Positions 24,866-32,999 of a DNA stretch of 40,970 bases are shown here, one piece after another (position 1 is the first letter of the stretch; the number at the start of each line of letters is the position of its first letter). The DNA lies in contig CAMCPM010000016.1 in NCBI GenBank assembly GCA_945876755.1, forward strand, positions 1 through 40,970. Direction: 5' to 3'. Under the pieces are notes generated by a model. It ran no database searches. It had not been told where the DNA came from and saw nothing but the letters and a program-made list of their open reading frames with translations. The stretch comes from an uncultured Clostridia bacterium (lineage in GTDB: Bacteria; Bacillota; Clostridia; Oscillospirales; Ruminococcaceae). The position numbers were made by a program, and so were the translations under genes.

Positions 24866-25390
24866 ATGTATTCCGAAAATGCTGTCAGCTACGGAACTGA
24901 CGGTTATATTCAGTATGTTTTAGATACATATTCTCAGACCATTATAAGGCTCTGCTATACATATGTACACAACATCTGCGACGCTGAGGATATTGCTCAG
25001 GATGTTATGGTCACGCTTCTTAAACGGGGCAAGCCTTTTGACAGTCCCGAGCATGAAAAAGCGTGGCTGCTGAGGACGGCTATCAACAAAAGCAAGAACC
25101 ATCTTAAATCCGGATGGATAAAGCGTACCGTTCCACTGAATGAAACTGATAATTCCGAAATTGATAATTCCATGGATGAGAAAAATCAGGTGATGGAGGC
25201 TGTGCTGTCGCTTCCCGAAAAATACCGTACAGTTATTCACCTGTTTTATTATAACGGATATTCCATAAAGGAAATTTCCGCGATAGTGGGCAAAAAGCCT
25301 GCGACCGTAGGTACTCTTCTTGCAAGAGGACGGGGCTTACTCAAAGAAATGATGATAGGAGGTTTTGATGAAGATGAGCAAGTCGATTAA
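24866..25390 (+). CDS. ECF-type RNA polymerase sigma factor
   Basis: The 174-residue protein is a sigma-70 family ECF factor. Region 2 spans about residues 14-80 (RLCYTYVHNICDAEDIAQDVMV, then a helix ending AWLLRTAINKSKNHLKSGW). Region 4 spans about 105-160 (VLSLPEKYRTVIHLFYYNGYSIKEISAIVGKKPATVGTLLARGRGLL) and supplies -35 recognition. GGGGG precedes the ATG. The last 23 bases overlap the next gene, whose ribosome site is inside this coding sequence; such coupling is usual for a sigma and its anti-sigma factor. The regulon is unknown. Confidence 0.93.
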   Translation: MYSENAVSYGTDGYIQYVLDTYSQTIIRLCYTYVHNICDAEDIAQDVMVTLLKRGKPFDSPEHEKAWLLRTAINKSKNHLKSGWIKRTVPLNETDNSEIDNSMDEKNQVMEAVLSLPEKYRTVIHLFYYNGYSIKEISAIVGKKPATVGTLLARGRGLLKEMMIGGFDEDEQVD

Positions 25391-26384
25391 GGATTACAAA
25401 GACGCTATGGACAGCATCAAAATTTCTGACAGCTTCTATAAAAGAACCGAGAGCCTTCTTACCGAACTGCCCGAAGTAAAAATCGAGAAAAAGCCTGTGC
25501 TTTCAAGCAGACATCTCACAGCCTTTATTTCAGCTGCGGCAGCTTGTCTTATGCTTGTTTTCGGGGCGCGTTTTGTTATAGACAGGCGTACTCAGGAAAT
25601 TGAAACGGTAACGGGTATTACAGAAATTACTATTGAAACAAATGAAGAAACCTCACCGCCGCTTATTGATTCCTTTGAGGAGGACGCTTTGGTGAATGAT
25701 GCAGGCGTGGTCGTAGGCGATATGCCGCCCATTCCCGAAGAAGAAAGTGTTGAATGTGATGACGCTGCCGATTTAGACGGAGGTGTTTTTCCTGATTCGG
25801 AAGGAGAATTTGATGAAGAAGCTCCGGTTGCTCAGGCAAATCCGACTGTCGCTCAGGATTCGGGTGAGGGAAAAAAGGAAACGCAGCCTGTTGCTTCAAC
25901 AACTCCTGCGGTTACTACAACATCGCAGACCGGAACTTCTGAAAATCATAAAAAAGAAAATGAAGTTCCGCTGCTCAGCGATGTGAACTATGACTATGTA
26001 ACTGTTGAGATCACGCCGTATTTTAATATGGGCAGTATAAAGTCCGGTGAAGATTCCGTCAAAAAGAAAGGCAGCGACTGCAAGGACATCATTGAGTACA
26101 TTTCCGGACTTGCTCAGAATTCGCATAAAATAAGTAATTATTCGTTTAAATCAATTTTTTCAATTCAGATAGCAGATGAAAATATCGGGCTGACATTTTA
26201 CAGTATTTACGTTACCGACCTTAATGCTATCGTAATTACAAGGCACGATGATATTAACGGTCAGGAGCGCTTTACATTCGGCGTGAATGCTGAGGATTAT
26301 GAAAATCTGAAACACCTGCTTTTCCTGCAATTCGGTTCGGAAGAGGATTATGAGCTGTTTAAAAATCTTATCAGCGGCAAATAA
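25368..26384 (+). CDS. Single-pass membrane protein, putative anti-sigma factor
   Basis: The 338-residue protein has a cytoplasmic N-terminus (1-48, with the amphipathic SKSIKDYKDAMDSIKISDSFY typical in position for sigma binding), one membrane helix (about 50-70), a long acidic and then Thr/Ser-rich external linker (about 75-205) and a C-terminal folded region (210-338). I recognise no zinc-finger anti-sigma or RsgI motif. ATG at 25368 follows AGGAGG (25357-25362) with five bases; ATG at 25374 is possible. Its role is inferred from overlap with the sigma gene and topology. Confidence 0.75.
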   Translation: MKMSKSIKDYKDAMDSIKISDSFYKRTESLLTELPEVKIEKKPVLSSRHLTAFISAAAACLMLVFGARFVIDRRTQEIETVTGITEITIETNEETSPPLIDSFEEDALVNDAGVVVGDMPPIPEEESVECDDAADLDGGVFPDSEGEFDEEAPVAQANPTVAQDSGEGKKETQPVASTTPAVTTTSQTGTSENHKKENEVPLLSDVNYDYVTVEITPYFNMGSIKSGEDSVKKKGSDCKDIIEYISGLAQNSHKISNYSFKSIFSIQIADENIGLTFYSIYVTDLNAIVITRHDDINGQERFTFGVNAEDYENLKHLLFLQFGSEEDYELFKNLISGK

Positions 26385-26396
26385 TTTTCGCTTATA

Positions 26397-26508
26397 GTGC
26401 CGTCCCCCAACGGCAGTATATTACAGTACCGTTGTTCGGTACAAAAATTTTCCCCCAAAGAAACGCACTGTATGGTACAGAGCTTTTGCTCGTATCGGAC
26501 AGTGCGTT
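26397..26508. terminator. Three hairpins between convergent genes, including a strong terminator
   Basis: In order: TGCCGT/ACGGCA (26398-26415), GTACCG/CGGTAC (26426-26442, followed by AAAAATTTT), and AACGCACTGT/ACAGTGCGTT (26462-26508). The last contains an inner GAGC-TTTT-GCTC hairpin and is followed by ATTTTTG. They end the anti-sigma gene on the plus strand and the second ABC importer on the minus strand. Confidence 0.75.
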
Positions 26509-26526
26509 ATTTTTGTTATATTGGTA

Positions 26527-27363
26527 TTATCCCTTTACTGCGCCTGCAATTACCCCTTCAATAATATACCGCTGACAGAAAAGGTAGAAAATTATTATCG
26601 GTAAAATCGCAAGTACCAGCATTGCCATAAATCCGCCCCAGTTTACTGCTCCGTATGCGCCCTGCATTGCAATTTGTATCGCAACAGGCAGAGTTTTATT
26701 GCTTGTACCGAGGATAAGGTACGGCAGAAGATAGTCGTTCCATATCCACATGGCGTTCAGTATGGTGACCGTTATCGCCGTGGGTTTCAGTATGGGGAAT
26801 ACTATCATGAAAAATATCTGCACGGGATTACAGCCGTCGATTTGAGCCGCTTCTTCAAGCTCTCTCGGTATGCCCTTGATAAAGCCGCTGAGCATGAATA
26901 CTGACAGTCCTGCACCGAAGCCGAGGTAAACGAAGATTATTCCAACAGGATTGTTGAAGTGTATTTTAGTTACCACAAAGGTCATGGTGTACATTACCAT
27001 CTGGAACGGCACTATCATACTGAAAAGGAATGTGCCGTAAATCGCTTTTGTCACAGCACTTTTCACTCGGACGAGATACCATGCCGTCATTGATGAAAGC
27101 AGCGCAAGTACCAGTACGGACAATACCGTTATAAACAGAGAACGTCCGAATGCAGCGATTATTCCTGCGCTTTTTATGCCTGTAACGTAATTTTCAAAGC
27201 CTGCAAATGTTTCACGGTTCGGAAGCTTAAATGGACTTCCCATAATGCTGAACTTCGTTTTGAACGAGTTGATGAATACTATAAAAATCGGGAACAGAAA
27301 CAGTGCCGAAAGTATTATCATTAAAACGAACAGAGCTGCGTTTGAGGTACGCTTTTTGCCCAT
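26527..27363 (-). CDS. Sugar ABC transporter permease, MalG-type (second importer)
   Basis: The 278-residue permease has six predicted membrane helices, the first at about 10-32, and the ATPase-docking loop EEAAQIDGCNPVQIFFMIVFPILKP. The C-terminus IIEGVIAGAVKG is typical of the MalG/AraQ group. Its ATG overlaps the stop of the upstream permease by one base (TGATG), showing translational coupling. It is the last gene of the operon and, as in the first importer, no ATPase gene follows. Confidence 0.93.
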   Translation of the reverse strand: MGKKRTSNAALFVLMIILSALFLFPIFIVFINSFKTKFSIMGSPFKLPNRETFAGFENYVTGIKSAGIIAAFGRSLFITVLSVLVLALLSSMTAWYLVRVKSAVTKAIYGTFLFSMIVPFQMVMYTMTFVVTKIHFNNPVGIIFVYLGFGAGLSVFMLSGFIKGIPRELEEAAQIDGCNPVQIFFMIVFPILKPTAITVTILNAMWIWNDYLLPYLILGTSNKTLPVAIQIAMQGAYGAVNWGGFMAMLVLAILPIIIFYLFCQRYIIEGVIAGAVKG

Positions 27364-28193
27364 CAGCTTTCGACCTCCCTGCTGCTTGTTATTTTAAGCT
27401 GTGCAAATGCGATAAGCGCTACAATAAGAAAGAATATTACCGCCTTGGCCTGACCTACGCCCTGCCAGCCGGCTCTGCCGTAAAAGGTGTTGTATATGTC
27501 AAGAGCCAGCATCGCCGTTTTTCTTGCAGGAGCGCCTGCGGTAAGGGCAAGGTTCTGGTCGAACAGCTTAAACGAGTTTGTCAGAGTAAGAAAGGTACAG
27601 ATAGTTATCGACGGCATTAGCATCGGTATGGTAACGTTTTTCATTGTCTGAAGCCTTGTTGCGCCGTCTATTTCGGCGGCTTCGTGCAGGTCACGGGGGA
27701 TGTTCTGCAAGCCTGCGATATAAATTACCATCATATATCCGATAAGCTGCCAGTTGGTAAGCACCACAAGTCCCCAAAAGCCGTATTTTGCATCATAGCT
27801 TATATCTACTCCGAAATAGCTCAGTATGCCGTTGATGATAAGGTTCCAGATATAGCCGAGGACGATTCCGCCTATAAGATTCGGCATAAAGAAAATCGTT
27901 CGGAAAATATTTTTTCCCCGTACAGCACCCGTCAGCGCCATTGCAAGCAGAAACGCAAACACATTTACGGTAATTACAGAAACTATCGTAAACAGTGCCG
28001 TGAACCGCAGCGCATTGAGAAAATCGCTGTTGCTGAAAGCCTTGATATAATTTTCAAGTCCTACCCATTCTGCATTTGAAACCGTGGTGAATCTGTTGAA
28101 TGACAGATATATTCCCATGAGAAAGGGTATTATAAAAAATAATGCAAATGCCGCAAGTGTCGGAAGAACGAACAGTGGAAAATACTTTTTAAT
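27363..28193 (-). CDS. Sugar ABC transporter permease, MalF-type, with uncertain non-ATG start
   Basis: The permease has six membrane helices starting at YFPLFVLPTLAAFALFF and the EAA loop EAAEIDGATRLQTMKNVTIPMLMP. The start is unclear. No ATG, GTG or TTG lies near the first helix; the only in-frame TTG (28277) is deep inside the upstream gene without a ribosome site. GAAGGGG lies nine bases before an ATT codon at 28193, giving a 276-residue protein with the normal N-terminus IKKYFPLF, so I annotate ATT. CTG at 28202 is too close to the site. A sequencing error is another explanation. Confidence 0.85.
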   Translation of the reverse strand: MKKYFPLFVLPTLAAFALFFIIPFLMGIYLSFNRFTTVSNAEWVGLENYIKAFSNSDFLNALRFTALFTIVSVITVNVFAFLLAMALTGAVRGKNIFRTIFFMPNLIGGIVLGYIWNLIINGILSYFGVDISYDAKYGFWGLVVLTNWQLIGYMMVIYIAGLQNIPRDLHEAAEIDGATRLQTMKNVTIPMLMPSITICTFLTLTNSFKLFDQNLALTAGAPARKTAMLALDIYNTFYGRAGWQGVGQAKAVIFFLIVALIAFAQLKITSSREVES

Positions 28194-28213
28194 TTTAACC
28201 AGCCCCTTCGCCC

Positions 28214-29596
28214 TCAGGCAAGATTTGCGCTCTCGTTTTTCCAGCTTTCGGAGACAGTTTTTTCTACCTCGTTCCAATCAATGCTGCCCTGTGCATATCT
28301 GAGAAGTGCAGAGCCGAAATCATCCTTGAAGGTCTGGCTGGGGAACAGAGTAAAGTTCCAAGGAATGTTTACAATGCCTTTCTCGTCCATCCAGTCCAGC
28401 ACCTCTCTTGTTAGAGGGTCGTTGGGAGTTTCGGCGTCGTCAAACGTGTCGAATGGAGCGATAAAGCCAAGGCTGTTGGTAACGTAATTCTTTCCGCTTT
28501 CACTGGAATAAAGCCAGAAAAGGAAATCTGCGGCAGCCTGCTGTTCAGCCTGTGAAGCCTGCGAGTTGATGCAGAAGAAATTTTCTGTACCAATGCAAAG
28601 TCCCTGATTTTCCTCTCCCTCAATGCCCGTGTAAATTGGGAGATACTTGATATTATCGGCAGTTACCTTGTTGCCGCTTATGCCCTTTATCTGACTCCAA
28701 GCCCAGTTTCCGTTCTGGACCATTGCACATTCGCCGAGAGCAAATTCCGCCATTGATTCATCGGTGATCTTTGAACCGAGCATTTTCTTATCTACGGTGG
28801 AATTGTTGATATACAAATCGAAAATGTTTTTGAAATACTGCCCGTACTCAAAGCTGATTTCCTTTGTACCCTCGCCTGTCAGGTCAACATTATTGTTTTT
28901 GAACTCATAGTAAATAGGAATGTTTGCAAGATGAGTCTGCCAGCGCCAGTCATCTCCGGGCTTGAGAGAGGTACACGCAAAAACACCTTTGATTCCCAGC
29001 ACATCCTTTTTAGACTGCATATCTTCTACTACCGCTTTCAGGTCGGCAAAATTTTTAACGTCGTCCATATCATCAAAAGCTACCGCTTTGTCGGGCAGGT
29101 CGAAATACTTTTCGGTAATTTCGTCATTGTAGATGATGCCATAGCCCTCAACGGTGTAGGGGATACCGTAAACCTTTCCGTTATAGGTAAGCGCCGCATT
29201 TTTGTCGGTAAGATGAGAATACAGCTTTGTATTGCTCAGGTCGGCGCAGTAGTCCCTCCAGTTTGCATAGCCGCGTGGACCGTTCACCTGAAAAATCGTG
29301 GGAGCTTCATTTGTTGCCATTTTAGCGCTGAGAGTCTGCTCGTAGGTATTGTTTGCAGCAGTTTCCACGATAACGGTATTTCCCGTTTCTTCGTTGTATT
29401 TGCGGACGATTTCCTCATATGCCGTTGCGCTTTCGGGTTTGAAGTTCAGAAAACGTACCGTTTTTGCTGCATTTGCTTGATTGTTTCCCGTATTTCCGTT
29501 ATTGCCGTTGTTTGCAGTATTGTCTCCGCCGCAGGCTGTAAAAATAAGCGGCGCACCCATTGCCATTGCAAGAATTAAGCCGATTTGTCTTTTCAT
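28214..29596 (-). CDS. Sugar ABC transporter substrate-binding lipoprotein (second importer)
   Basis: The 460-residue protein is a family-1 extracellular solute-binding protein. A lipoprotein signal (KRQIGLILAMAMGAPLIFTAC) ends at Cys22, followed by an Asn/Gly-rich linker. The mature domain begins KTVRFLNFKPES and includes GIPYTVEGYGIIYNDEITEK and the conserved ALGECAMVQNGNWAWSQI. The ATG at 29596 has AAGGA upstream. It presents an unidentified sugar to the two permeases encoded 20 bases downstream. No regulator gene is adjacent, in contrast to the first importer. Confidence 0.93.
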   Translation of the reverse strand: MKRQIGLILAMAMGAPLIFTACGGDNTANNGNNGNTGNNQANAAKTVRFLNFKPESATAYEEIVRKYNEETGNTVIVETAANNTYEQTLSAKMATNEAPTIFQVNGPRGYANWRDYCADLSNTKLYSHLTDKNAALTYNGKVYGIPYTVEGYGIIYNDEITEKYFDLPDKAVAFDDMDDVKNFADLKAVVEDMQSKKDVLGIKGVFACTSLKPGDDWRWQTHLANIPIYYEFKNNNVDLTGEGTKEISFEYGQYFKNIFDLYINNSTVDKKMLGSKITDESMAEFALGECAMVQNGNWAWSQIKGISGNKVTADNIKYLPIYTGIEGEENQGLCIGTENFFCINSQASQAEQQAAADFLFWLYSSESGKNYVTNSLGFIAPFDTFDDAETPNDPLTREVLDWMDEKGIVNIPWNFTLFPSQTFKDDFGSALLRYAQGSIDWNEVEKTVSESWKNESANLA

Positions 29597-29650
29597 AATA
29601 TCAATCCTTTCATTTCCTGTGCTTTCGGAATTGTTTTGATTATTATTTTC

Positions 29651-29680
29651 ATAATCGGCGTAACTATACATTAATTTCAA
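29651..29680 (-). promoter_or_regulatory. Probable promoter of the second ABC importer
   Basis: On the minus strand TTGAAA, 18 bases and GATTAT lie about 55 bases before the ATG. The -35 is eight bases from the CIRCE element. Confidence 0.45.
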
Positions 29681-29688
29681 AAAACAAA

Positions 29689-29715
29689 TTAGCACTCACA
29701 CATTACGAGTGCTAA
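29689..29715. promoter_or_regulatory. CIRCE element (HrcA operator)
   Basis: TTAGCACTC and GAGTGCTAA are separated by exactly nine bases, a perfect match to the CIRCE consensus bound by the heat-shock repressor HrcA. It lies between the second ABC importer and hsp20, about 180 bases before the hsp20 ATG. hsp20 is the expected target; a possible promoter (TTGATA at 29740, CATTAT at 29763) lies between. Confidence 0.95.
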
Positions 29716-29895
29716 TTTTCATCATTTTTTCACAATATCTTGATATTTTAATCATACAGCAGCATTATTATATAATCGTTGAAAGAAAAAGAAAGAAGTG
29801 GTCACCAATGGGTCATATAAATAAGCTGCTTTGCAGATAATTACACAGAAACAAATTTAAATGAAAACATATGATGTTTTTAAGGAGGAATTTAT

Positions 29896-30321
29896 ATGTT
29901 TGGACTTACACCGTTTGAAAAAAAGAGTTACGATTTATTCAATGCTTTTCACGATTTTGAAAAGGACTTTTTCGGAGGCGACATACCGTTCAATTCCTGC
30001 AAGACCGATATTGTGGACAAGGGCGATAAATTCGTTCTTGAAGCGGAGCTTCCCGGCTTTGACAAGGACGATATCAGGCTTGATATAGACGGCGGTTTTC
30101 TTACTCTTACGGCTGAGCATAACACCGAAAACGAGGAGAAGAATGCCGACGGAAAATATATCCGCCGAGAACGTTCCTACGGCTCATATCAGAGAAGTTT
30201 TGACATTTCGGGTATAAACGCCGACGGCATTGACGCAGAGTACAAAAACGGCGTCCTGACGGTTGCACTTCCGAAAAAGGTAATTGCACAGCCCGAAACA
30301 AAGCGTCTTGAAATAAGATAA
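29896..30321 (+). CDS. Hsp20/alpha-crystallin small heat-shock protein
   Basis: The 141-residue chaperone binds unfolding proteins without ATP. A short N-terminal arm (1-35) precedes the alpha-crystallin domain (about 36-130): KFVLEAELPGFDKDDIRLDIDGGFLTL, the RRERSYGSYQRSF segment and the A-x-x-x-NGVLTVALPK motif at 117-130. The short C-terminal tail ends with LEI, acting as the I-x-I-like oligomerisation motif. AAGGAGG lies upstream. A CIRCE element upstream predicts heat-shock repression by HrcA, and a perfect terminator follows. Confidence 0.95.
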   Translation: MFGLTPFEKKSYDLFNAFHDFEKDFFGGDIPFNSCKTDIVDKGDKFVLEAELPGFDKDDIRLDIDGGFLTLTAEHNTENEEKNADGKYIRRERSYGSYQRSFDISGINADGIDAEYKNGVLTVALPKKVIAQPETKRLEIR

Positions 30322-30337
30322 ATATTTACAAGCGTAT

Positions 30338-30367
30338 GCCCCCTTTTGATTACGGTCAAAAGGGGGC
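30338..30367 (+). terminator. Terminator of hsp20
   Basis: GCCCCCTTTTGA and TCAAAAGGGGGC form a perfect 12-bp stem with loop TTACGG, followed by GTTTTGTG. Confidence 0.9.
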
Positions 30368-30380
30368 GTTTTGTGTAAAT

Positions 30381-30409
30381 TTGACTTTTTAAAATGTTGA
30401 TGGTATAAT
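30381..30409 (+). promoter_or_regulatory. Promoter of the glycosyltransferase gene
   Basis: TTGACT, 17 bases and TATAAT lie about 75 bases before the ATG. Confidence 0.75.
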
Positions 30410-30419
30410 GAATTCAGTG

Positions 30420-30435
30420 ACAAATCGGGATTTGT
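30420..30435. promoter_or_regulatory. Palindromic candidate operator
   Basis: ACAAATC and GATTTGT flank a central GG. The 16-base palindrome covers roughly positions +4 to +20 of the predicted transcript, a usual place for a repressor such as TetR or MarR types. No regulator gene is adjacent. Confidence 0.4.
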
Positions 30436-30483
30436 AGGTATGAATTATCCTTTTGATATCTTACAAAGGAGGAGAAAGACCAA

Positions 30484-31686
30484 ATGAAGAAAACGGCGAT
30501 TTTTACGATGGGTACGCGCGGAGATGTGCAGCCGTATATCTTTCTATCAAAGGAATTGATAAAGAATGGATATGAAGTAACACTGGGTTCTCATCCCTGC
30601 TGGAGAGAATTGGTTGAAGCTGCGGGGATACAGTTTGAGCCGATCGGACCGGATATTGATATAGAGAAAGAAGCTGCGGCTATCAGGGGAGCAGTATCGA
30701 ATCCCGCCATGAGCATGCTCAAGACCATGAATTTTGTTTTTCGAATCATACAAGAATCTACAACCGAAGTATATGAGGCTTGTAAGGGAAAAGATTTCAT
30801 CATTGTCAGCCACAGTCAAATGGGGGCTGTTGAAGCTGGGGTTCTTGGAATTCCGACGGTAAATGTGACGCTTCAAACGGAGATGATTGGAGAAAAACTG
30901 CGGCCTCAGACCTTCAAAGATAAAGTCATTGGAGGGATGATAGCAAAGCAGGTGGCTAAGCCGTATAACAAGATTCGAAAGGTTTATGGACAAAAGCCTG
31001 TAAAATCGGCTGATGAAATCATGTCTGACCGACTTAATCTGATTCCTATAAGCCGATATGTTGTGAAAAGGAATCCATACTGGGAAGAAAAGAATGTACT
31101 TACAGGGTACTGGTATGACGAAGAAACGGAATATGTTCCTGATGAAAAGCTGGCAGAATTCATTGCGAGCGGTGATAAGCCCGTGATTCTTGCGCTTGGC
31201 GCGATGTCTTTCGAGGACAGATCTGAAAAAGAGAAGCTTGATATGTTTGTCAACGCTTTTAAGAAAACAGGATGCAGGGCTATCATTCAGGGATTCCAAA
31301 AGACAATACGGGACTATGAATTGCCTGAAACTATGATTGCATGTGGAAGTGTACCACACAGTTGGTTGTTCAAGCAGGGCAAGTTTGTCATACATCATTG
31401 TGGATTTGGAACCTCTGCGGCGACGCTTGTTTATGGAATACCCTCTATACCTGTTCCTCATGTGTTGGATCAATTGGGTTTCGCTATGCAACTTAATAAT
31501 GTAAATGTAGCGACAAAACCGTTGAAAGCCAAGGACTTAAGCGAGGAAACGATTATAGCCAGGATCAAGGAAATGCATGATGGCTATGATGAAATGAAGA
31601 AGAATGCAGAAATGATTTCCGAAAGAATCCGGACAGAGGGCGGCGTAGCAGAGGCTGTCCGACTGATCAATGAATTCATGGCTTAA
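30484..31686 (+). CDS. GT1-family (UGT/MGT-like) glycosyltransferase
   Basis: The 400-residue protein has the two-domain GT-B layout of sterol, macrolide and flavonoid glucosyltransferases. The N-terminal domain opens with the typical GTRGDVQPYIFLSKELIKNGYEVTL. The C-terminal nucleotide-sugar domain includes PVILALGAMSFEDR, HSWLFKQ and HHCGFGTSAATLVYGIPSI (from His304), which binds the donor diphosphate. It transfers a sugar from a nucleotide donor to a small hydrophobic acceptor, lipid or antibiotic. AAAGGAGG precedes the ATG. Glycine GGA and other A-ending codons are more frequent than in neighbours, suggesting recent acquisition. Possible roles are drug inactivation or glycolipid synthesis. 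Confidence 0.88.
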   Translation: MKKTAIFTMGTRGDVQPYIFLSKELIKNGYEVTLGSHPCWRELVEAAGIQFEPIGPDIDIEKEAAAIRGAVSNPAMSMLKTMNFVFRIIQESTTEVYEACKGKDFIIVSHSQMGAVEAGVLGIPTVNVTLQTEMIGEKLRPQTFKDKVIGGMIAKQVAKPYNKIRKVYGQKPVKSADEIMSDRLNLIPISRYVVKRNPYWEEKNVLTGYWYDEETEYVPDEKLAEFIASGDKPVILALGAMSFEDRSEKEKLDMFVNAFKKTGCRAIIQGFQKTIRDYELPETMIACGSVPHSWLFKQGKFVIHHCGFGTSAATLVYGIPSIPVPHVLDQLGFAMQLNNVNVATKPLKAKDLSEETIIARIKEMHDGYDEMKKNAEMISERIRTEGGVAEAVRLINEFMA

Positions 31687-31734
31687 TATGACTGAGTACG
31701 ACAAATTCCAATTTATCAATTAGATTATTAAAAT

Positions 31735-31763
31735 AACCTGAGAAGAAAATTCCTTCTCAGGTT
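31735..31763. terminator. Bidirectional terminator between glycosyltransferase and dapL
   Basis: AACCTGAGAAG and CTTCTCAGGTT form a perfect 11-bp stem with a seven-base loop. T-runs follow on both strands (AATTCTTT on plus; ATTTTAAT on minus). Confidence 0.85.
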
Positions 31764-31781
31764 AATTCTTTATATCTGATT

Positions 31782-32987
31782 TTATTTTTTCAGAAGCGAT
31801 TTGAGCCTTGACATTGCTTCAACAGTGTTTTCCCTTGAACCGAAAGCTGTCAGACGGAACCAGCCCTTTCCGTTGGGACCGAAGCCCTCACCGGGAGTTC
31901 CTACGACCTGAATTTCATTCAGCAGGTAATCGAAAAATTCCCAGCTTCCCATATTGTCGGGGCATTTAAGCCAGATATAAGGCGAGTTCTTTCCGCCTGT
32001 GTACTTGATTCCAAGCTCATCACAGGTGTCCGCCATAATGCGTGCGTTTTCCATATAATAATCAATTGCCTCGTGAGTCTGCTTCTGTCCATCAGCGCTG
32101 AAAACAGCCGCAGCAGCACACTGAATTGGGTATGATACGCCGTTGAATTTGCTTCCCTGACGGCGGCACCATATTTTGAACACGCTTACAGCTTCTCCGT
32201 CATAGGTGTATGCATTAAGCTCTTTCGGAATTACCGTATAGCCGCAGCGTGTTCCGGTAAAGCCTGCTGTCTTGGAGAGAGAGCATATCTCAATCGCACA
32301 TTCTCTTGCGCCCTCAATTGCAAAAATACTCCTCGGCAGCGACTTGTCACGGATAAACGCTTCATACGCCGAATCGAAAATAATTATCGCATTTTTGCTT
32401 TTTGCGTAATCGACCCACTCTTTAAGCTGTTCCTTGGTATAAACCGAGCCTGTAGGGTTGTTTGGCGAGCAAAGATAAATAATATCGCAGTCAACGGACA
32501 GGTCGGGCATTGCCGCAAATCCGTTTTCTTCGTTGGAGCTTGCGTAAATGATATCCTTTCCGCTCATTGTGTTTGAGTCAACATAAACGGGATAGGCAGG
32601 GTCGGTGACAAGAACTGTATTCTGCTCTCCGAAAATATCAACAATATTTCCGCAGTCGCTTTTAGCGCCGTCGTTTATCAGTATCTCTTCCGGGTCGATG
32701 TCAATTCCGAAGCTTTTGTAGTATCCGGCAACAGCCTCACGCAGGAAAAGATAACCGCGTCCGCTGTCTTCATAGCCTTTGAAGGTTTCCTTGTGCAGCA
32801 TTTCATCTGCGCCTTTTTTCATAGCGTCAACAACAACGGGAGCAAGGGGCAGCGTAACGTCGCCGATACCCATTCTTATAAGCTTTTTATCGGGATTTGC
32901 CGCCTGATAAGCCTTGAGCCTTTTGGCAATGTCGATAAAAAGGTAATTTTCCTTTAATTTAAGAAAATTCTCATTTATAAAAGCCAT
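31782..32987 (-). CDS. dapL: LL-diaminopimelate aminotransferase
   Basis: The 401-residue PLP enzyme converts tetrahydrodipicolinate directly to LL-diaminopimelate with glutamate as amino donor, a one-step bypass of the succinylase and acetylase routes to lysine and peptidoglycan. The N-terminus (FLKLKENYLFIDIAKR and IRMGIGDVTLPL) is characteristic of DapL. YLCSPNNPTG (171-180) and the PLP-binding Lys239 in SLSKTAGFTGTRCGY are clear. It lies 12 bases after dapF, so the two consecutive pathway enzymes are cotranscribed. Use of glutamate links it to the glutamate synthase operon upstream. Confidence 0.97.
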   Translation of the reverse strand: MAFINENFLKLKENYLFIDIAKRLKAYQAANPDKKLIRMGIGDVTLPLAPVVVDAMKKGADEMLHKETFKGYEDSGRGYLFLREAVAGYYKSFGIDIDPEEILINDGAKSDCGNIVDIFGEQNTVLVTDPAYPVYVDSNTMSGKDIIYASSNEENGFAAMPDLSVDCDIIYLCSPNNPTGSVYTKEQLKEWVDYAKSKNAIIIFDSAYEAFIRDKSLPRSIFAIEGARECAIEICSLSKTAGFTGTRCGYTVIPKELNAYTYDGEAVSVFKIWCRRQGSKFNGVSYPIQCAAAAVFSADGQKQTHEAIDYYMENARIMADTCDELGIKYTGGKNSPYIWLKCPDNMGSWEFFDYLLNEIQVVGTPGEGFGPNGKGWFRLTAFGSRENTVEAMSRLKSLLKK

Positions 32988-32999
32988 AATGACCGTCCT

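Noticed and set aside
30547-31491. 314-residue open frame on the minus strand
   Set aside because: Antisense to the glycosyltransferase; the plus-strand protein has clear family motifs.
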